The position numbers and the translations under genes are program-made. This document shows, piece by piece, positions 59,802 through 64,000 of a stretch of 64,000 nt of DNA. The stretch spans positions 3,844,001 through 3,908,000 of the forward strand of contig CP148074.1 in NCBI GenBank assembly GCA_037482215.1. Reading direction: 5' to 3'. The stretch is from Pseudomonas mendocina. GTDB lineage: Bacteria > Pseudomonadota > Gammaproteobacteria > Pseudomonadales > Pseudomonadaceae. The notes under the pieces were generated by a model that was not told where the DNA came from, did no database searches, and was given only the letters and a program-made list of their open reading frames with translations. The stretch's first letter is position 1, and each line of letters opens with the position of its first letter.

Positions 59802-60776
59802 TCAGTTCAATATGGAGACGCTTGCCAAGTATTTCAAGGCTCGCGACAGATTGTCGCAATTACTGCTGTCGAGCCAATGTACATCCCGCCAACCGCGCAA
59901 CCAGGTGAACTGGCGCTTAGCCAACTGTCGCGTAGCAATAATGCCACGCTCACACATTTGAGCTTCACTCAACTCACCATCCAAGTACTCCCATACTTGG
60001 CGGTAACCTACTGCTCTTATAGACGGCAAGCCTGTATGCAAGTCACCTCTTTGCCGCAATTTTTCGACCTCAGCAACAAGCCCCTGTTCCAGCATCAAGC
60101 GAAATCGCAGTGCAATTCGCTCGTGAAGCAGCTGTCGTTGAGCCGGCGCAATGGCCAATTGAGCAACAGTATAGGGGAATTGCGCATTAACCGACGAATC
60201 CAGTGCAGTATTTTCCTTTACCTGACGTAACCGATGCTCAGTCATCGTCTGACCACTTACATGATAGACCTCCAGCGCACGAATCAAGCGCTGAGGGTCG
60301 TTTGGGTGGATTCGAGCAGCCGACTCAGGATCAACCAAGCGCAACTCTGCATGTAAAGCCTCAAGCCCTTCAGCCTGAGCACGCCCCTCAAGCCTAGCGC
60401 GCACTTCGGCATCGGCGCTAGGCATGTCGGCCAATCCCTCTAGCAGCGCCTTGAAGTACAGCATAGTTCCACCCACCAGTAGCGGAATACGCCCACGGGC
60501 CGTGCTTTCAGCCATCGCTGCCAGCGCATCACTCCGAAACTCAGCCGCAGAATAACTTTGCGCTGGATCACGGATATCAATCAGACGATGGGGAAACTCA
60601 GCCAGCGTAGCCCTATCAGGCTTGGCTGTACCGATGTCCATCCCACGGTAAATAAGTGCCGAGTCCACACTGATCAGGTCGCAAGGGAGCACCCGCGCCA
60701 GCTCAATGGCTAGATCGGTCTTTCCAGCAGCCGTAGGCCCCATCAGGAAAATTGCAGGAGGTAACCCCAGAGCCAT
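59802..60776 (-). CDS. miaA: tRNA dimethylallyltransferase MiaA
   Basis: Transfers an isopentenyl group to A37 of tRNAs that read codons starting with U. The 324 residues have the P-loop [17 protein letters not shown], the [18 protein letters not shown] region and [14 protein letters not shown] [11 protein letters not shown]. The start at 60776 gives the family length; a longer frame to 60812 overlaps the mutL 3' end and is not supported. It follows mutL by 32 bases. Confidence 0.96.
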   Translation of the reverse strand: MALGLPPAIFLMGPTAAGKTDLAIELARVLPCDLISVDSALIYRGMDIGTAKPDRATLAEFPHRLIDIRDPAQSYSAAEFRSDALAAMAESTARGRIPLLVGGTMLYFKALLEGLADMPSADAEVRARLEGRAQAEGLEALHAELRLVDPESAARIHPNDPQRLIRALEVYHVSGQTMTEHRLRQVKENTALDSSVNAQFPYTVAQLAIAPAQRQLLHERIALRFRLMLEQGLVAEVEKLRQRGDLHTGLPSIRAVGYRQVWEYLDGELSEAQMCERGIIATRQLAKRQFTWLRGWRDVHWLDSSNCDNLSRALKYLASVSILN

Positions 60777-60808
60777 ACTGAAATCTCTACAAATAACGGT
60801 GTCGCGAC

Positions 60809-62707
60809 TCAACGGCCACGCATGAACAGCTTATCCAGATCATCCATGCCCAATTGCGTCCAAGTAGGACGGCCATGGTTGCACTGACCACTGCGCTCGG
60901 TGCTTTCCATATCGCGTAGCAACGCGTTCATCTCAGGCAGGGTCAGTCGCCGATTGGCGCGCACTGCGCCATGGCAGGCCATGGTCGCCAGCAGCTCGTT
61001 CAGATGAGCCTGAATCCGATCGGTGGTGCCATACTCTAGAAGATCACCCAAAACGTCCTGCACTAAGCGGGTTGCTTCAGCCTGTTTGAGCAAAGCGGGT
61101 ATCTGCCGGATAGCCAAGGTTTCCGGCCCCAGACGCTGAAGTTCAAAGCCCAGTTTCTGGAACCACTCCGCATGCTCCTCTGCACAGTCGGCTTCACGCT
61201 GACTGACCGCTATCGATTCCGGCACCAGCAATGGCTGACCACGCAAGCCTTCGCTGGCCATAGCCACTTTCAGGCGCTCATAGGTGATACGTTCATGCGC
61301 GGCATGCATATCAACCAGCACCATACCCTGAACATTCTCAGCAAGAATGTAGACCCCCTTGAGCTGCGCAATGGCATAGCCCAGAGGCGGAATGTCACCC
61401 TGAGCTTCAGGCAAAGGCGAAGCAGCCGAAACAGCCTTAGGCGCTGACGAGTTCAGCGGCGCAAAGAACTCACGGTAGGCACCCTTACTTTCTTCTGCCG
61501 GCAGCACCGGCGCAGGTCGCGGCGCTTGATAGCCCGCCCCAGCCGAGCGCCAAGCAGGAGGTGTCGCAGACGGGGTAGCCTCCAACAAACTGGCGGCCAG
61601 GCCGATCTCCCCCTGTGGACCGAACTCCCCAGCAGCAGCTCCCGTAACCTTAACCACCTCATGCACAGCAGCTGGTGGCGCCAATTGATCCTCAGGACGC
61701 ACCTCCCCCAAGGCACGATGCAATGTGCCGTAGAGGAAGTCATGAACCATACGACTATCACGGAAGCGCACTTCATGCTTGGTCGGGTGGACGTTCACAT
61801 CCACAACACCCGGATCAATCTCCAGGAACAGCACAAATGTCGGATGACGTCCGTTGAACAACACATCCCGGTACGCTTGGCGCACCGCATGAGCGACCAA
61901 CTTGTCGCGCACCATGCGCCCATTGACGTAGAAATACTGCAAATCCGCCTGACTGCGGGAGAAGGTCGGTAAACCAACCCAACCCCAGAGATGCAAACCA
62001 TTGCGCTCAATATCAATCGGCAACGCCTGCTCAAGGAAAGCCGAGCCACAGACCGCCGCAACACGGCGTGCACGACTGACTTCATCCCGCGCTTCATGCA
62101 GGTTCAGAATGGACTTGCCGTTGTGGCGCAGGTTGAACGCCACATCGAACCGCGCCAGCGCCAAACGCTTGATGACCTCTTGCAGGTGATCAAACTCAGT
62201 TTTCTCGGTTTTGAGAAACTTGCGGCGCGCTGGTGTATTGAAGAAGAGGTCCCGTACCTCAACCGAAGTACCCACCGGATGAGCCGCTGGCTGCACCCGA
62301 GCCTCCATGTCACGCCCCTCAGTTTCTACCTGCCAGGCTTGGTCAGCATCGGCAGTCCGCGAAGTCAGAGTCAGACGGGAAACTGAACTGATTGAAGCCA
62401 AGGCCTCACCCCGGAAACCTAGACTCATCACATGCTCAAGGTCTTCCAGGTCACGAATTTTGCTGGTGGCATGGCGGGCCAGTGCCAGTGGCAGGTCATC
62501 CGAAGGAATACCGCCACCATCATCACGAACCTTGAGCAGTTTAATGCCACCCTGCTCGACATCCACCTCAATGCGCTTGGCGCCTGAGTCGAGACTGTTC
62601 TCAAGAAGCTCCTTGATCACCGAAGCCGGTCGCTCAACCACCTCACCTGCCGCAATCTGGTTAGCCAGACGCGGGCTTAACAACTGAATACGCGATTCTG
62701 CACTCAT
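60809..62707 (-). CDS. mutL: DNA mismatch repair protein MutL
   Basis: Couples mismatch recognition to strand incision. The 632 residues have the GHKL ATPase domain ([35 protein letters not shown]) and a C-terminal domain with the endonuclease motif [12 protein letters not shown] (D-x-H-A-x2-E-x4-E), intact as expected where MutH is absent. The long middle linker (about 345-440) is Pro/Ala-rich. It overlaps the amiB stop by 4 bases (ATGA) and precedes miaA. Confidence 0.97.
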   Translation of the reverse strand: MSAESRIQLLSPRLANQIAAGEVVERPASVIKELLENSLDSGAKRIEVDVEQGGIKLLKVRDDGGGIPSDDLPLALARHATSKIRDLEDLEHVMSLGFRGEALASISSVSRLTLTSRTADADQAWQVETEGRDMEARVQPAAHPVGTSVEVRDLFFNTPARRKFLKTEKTEFDHLQEVIKRLALARFDVAFNLRHNGKSILNLHEARDEVSRARRVAAVCGSAFLEQALPIDIERNGLHLWGWVGLPTFSRSQADLQYFYVNGRMVRDKLVAHAVRQAYRDVLFNGRHPTFVLFLEIDPGVVDVNVHPTKHEVRFRDSRMVHDFLYGTLHRALGEVRPEDQLAPPAAVHEVVKVTGAAAGEFGPQGEIGLAASLLEATPSATPPAWRSAGAGYQAPRPAPVLPAEESKGAYREFFAPLNSSAPKAVSAASPLPEAQGDIPPLGYAIAQLKGVYILAENVQGMVLVDMHAAHERITYERLKVAMASEGLRGQPLLVPESIAVSQREADCAEEHAEWFQKLGFELQRLGPETLAIRQIPALLKQAEATRLVQDVLGDLLEYGTTDRIQAHLNELLATMACHGAVRANRRLTLPEMNALLRDMESTERSGQCNHGRPTWTQLGMDDLDKLFMRGR

Positions 62708-64000
62708 GGCTGGGCCGCCAGAGCGGTCGCGGGAATTTGCAACTTCTGCCCAACTTTAATCACGTCATTTCGCAACGAATTAGCGCTGCGCAGCGTAGCC
62801 AAAGGCACCTGATAGCGCTGAGCAATCAACGCCAAGCTCTCACCAGAAGTCACTACATGCTCCCTAGGCCCCATGGCGATCTGACCGCTGTCGCGCAGAT
62901 AAGCAATGTAAGTACCTGGAGGCGGGTTCTCATGGAAGAACTGTTTAACACCCGAGACAATCGAACGACTGAGTGCTTGCTGGTGGCTCGCAGTAGCAAG
63001 CTTCTTGGCCTCATTCGGGTTAGAAATAAACCCAGTTTCAACGAGGATCGAGGGGATATCAGGGGATTTCAGTACCATAAAACCAGCCTGCTCCACACGA
63101 CGTTTGTGCAGAGAAGTCACTCGCCCCATGTTGCTCAATACTTTGTTACCAACATTGAGGCTGGAAGACATGGACGCCGTCATCGACAGGTCGAGCAGTA
63201 CCCCAGCCAACATGCGGTCTTTGTCGTCTAGGCTCACGTTCCCGACGCCACCAATCAAGTCAGACTGGTTTTCAGCATCAGCCAGCCAACGGGCGGTTTC
63301 GGAGGTAGCACCACGATCGGACAGCGCATACACCGACGCCCCAAAGGCTGATGAACGTGGGGCCGCATCCGCATGGATGGAGACGAACAGATCAGCACCT
63401 TTTTTGCGGGCGATCTCAGTCCGTTTGCGCAGCGGGATAAAGTAGTCACCGGTACGCACCAGCTCACCACGGAAACCTCGCTCAGCGTTGATCTGACGTT
63501 GCAACTCACGGGCAATCGCCAGTGTGACATGCTTCTCGTATTGGCCTTTTATCGGTGAAAGAGCGCCTGGGTCTTCACCACCGTGCCCCGCGTCGATAGC
63601 AATGACGATGTCTCGCTTGCCATTCGGCACCGGTGTCAGCTTTTGTGGTGCCTGGGTTGGTGTGACAGGGACTTGCGGTTTGCTCGCTACGTTGCTGGCC
63701 GGGGTAGTCGGTGCAGCGGCATCCTGATCGAACAAGTCGACAACCAAACGATGACCATATTGTTGGTTAGGTGCCAGCGTGAAGCTCTTGGGGGTAACAG
63801 GCTTGGCTAAGTCAATCACTACGCGCAAATCATCCGCAGTGCGTTGGGCTGAACGCACACCAGTGATCGGCGTATTCGCCAAAGAGAGCTGATCCAAACG
63901 TGTCGCCAACTTGGCGCCATTAACGTCAATAACGATGCGATTAGGTGCAGCAAGTTGAAATACGCTGTGCTGTACAGGGCCGGAGAGGTCGAATACCAGC
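62704..64000 (-). CDS. amiB: N-acetylmuramoyl-L-alanine amidase (AmiB-like), 5' end outside window
   Basis: Periplasmic amidase that cuts peptide side chains from peptidoglycan at the septum. The coding frame stays open to the right edge, so the signal peptide and start are missing. Visible from the N-terminal side: the end of an AMIN domain (about 63800-64000), a Pro/Thr linker, the amidase_3 catalytic domain with zinc ligands in [11 protein letters not shown] and SIHADA, and a C-terminal LysM domain ([13 protein letters not shown]). Its end overlaps mutL. The position matches PA4947. Confidence 0.95.
   Translation of the reverse strand, partial: LVFDLSGPVQHSVFQLAAPNRIVIDVNGAKLATRLDQLSLANTPITGVRSAQRTADDLRVVIDLAKPVTPKSFTLAPNQQYGHRLVVDLFDQDAAAPTTPASNVASKPQVPVTPTQAPQKLTPVPNGKRDIVIAIDAGHGGEDPGALSPIKGQYEKHVTLAIARELQRQINAERGFRGELVRTGDYFIPLRKRTEIARKKGADLFVSIHADAAPRSSAFGASVYALSDRGATSETARWLADAENQSDLIGGVGNVSLDDKDRMLAGVLLDLSMTASMSSSLNVGNKVLSNMGRVTSLHKRRVEQAGFMVLKSPDIPSILVETGFISNPNEAKKLATASHQQALSRSIVSGVKQFFHENPPPGTYIAYLRDSGQIAMGPREHVVTSGESLALIAQRYQVPLATLRSANSLRNDVIKVGQKLQIPATALAAQP

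Overview
The window is a stretch of a Pseudomonas-type (gamma-proteobacterial) chromosome. The evidence is the uninterrupted core order speA - yciH - Nudix - DUF2333 - gcbA - ctpL - dsbD - aroQ - accB - accC - prmA - DUF3426 - dusB - fis - purH - purD - retS, and later amiB - mutL - miaA - hfq - hflX - hflK - hflC - DUF2065 - hisZ - purA - tRNA-Leu - rnr - rlmB - rpsF - rpsR - DUF2232 - rplI - dnaB - alr. As I remember it, this is the order around PA4839-PA4857 and PA4928-PA4947 in P. aeruginosa PAO1. Gene products, gene lengths and the retS and gcbA signalling genes all fit that genus. I saw no insertion sequence, phage, CRISPR array or rRNA.

Layout. 1-6430: accessory left flank with a LapE/LapB/LapC-type type I secretion operon (minus strand, running off the left edge). 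Across a 344-bp AT-rich gap lies a divergent TPR plus glycosyltransferase-like gene. 6441-10812: speA, yciH, a Nudix gene and DUF2333, all minus. 11115-29825: a plus-strand core block covering c-di-GMP synthesis (gcbA), phosphate-type chemoreception (ctpL), disulfide reduction (dsbD), the aroQ-accBC operon, prmA, dusB-fis, purine synthesis (purH, purD), the RetS hybrid kinase and a MarC protein. 29843-33722: urease operon ureD-ureA-GNAT-ureB-ureC behind a sigma54 promoter with an NtrC-like site. 33787-43385: mostly accessory transport and membrane genes, an oxaloacetate-decarboxylase-type enzyme, an Hsp70-like protein and YgiQ. 43624-64000: translation, replication and envelope core genes on the minus strand, split by two identical plus-strand tRNA-Leu(CAG) genes.

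How the parts work together. gcbA and retS are both known biofilm or lifestyle regulators in Pseudomonas, and the left-flank exporter is of the kind that secretes large biofilm adhesins, although no adhesin gene is visible here. Several regulatory elements can be read directly: a Pho box before ctpL, a -24/-12 element plus NtrC-like and IHF-like sites before ureD, good sigma70 promoters before aroQ, rpsF and the tRNAs, and a GntR-type operator before the oxaloacetate decarboxylase gene.

Nothing in the window is certainly a new system. The best candidates for new biology are the uncharacterised TPR-glycosyltransferase paired with the adhesin-type exporter, an 18-codon leader ORF with a strong ribosome-binding site ahead of the exporter operon, and two places (dnaB/alr and hflC/DUF2065) where a full intrinsic terminator sits directly against the next gene's ribosome-binding site.
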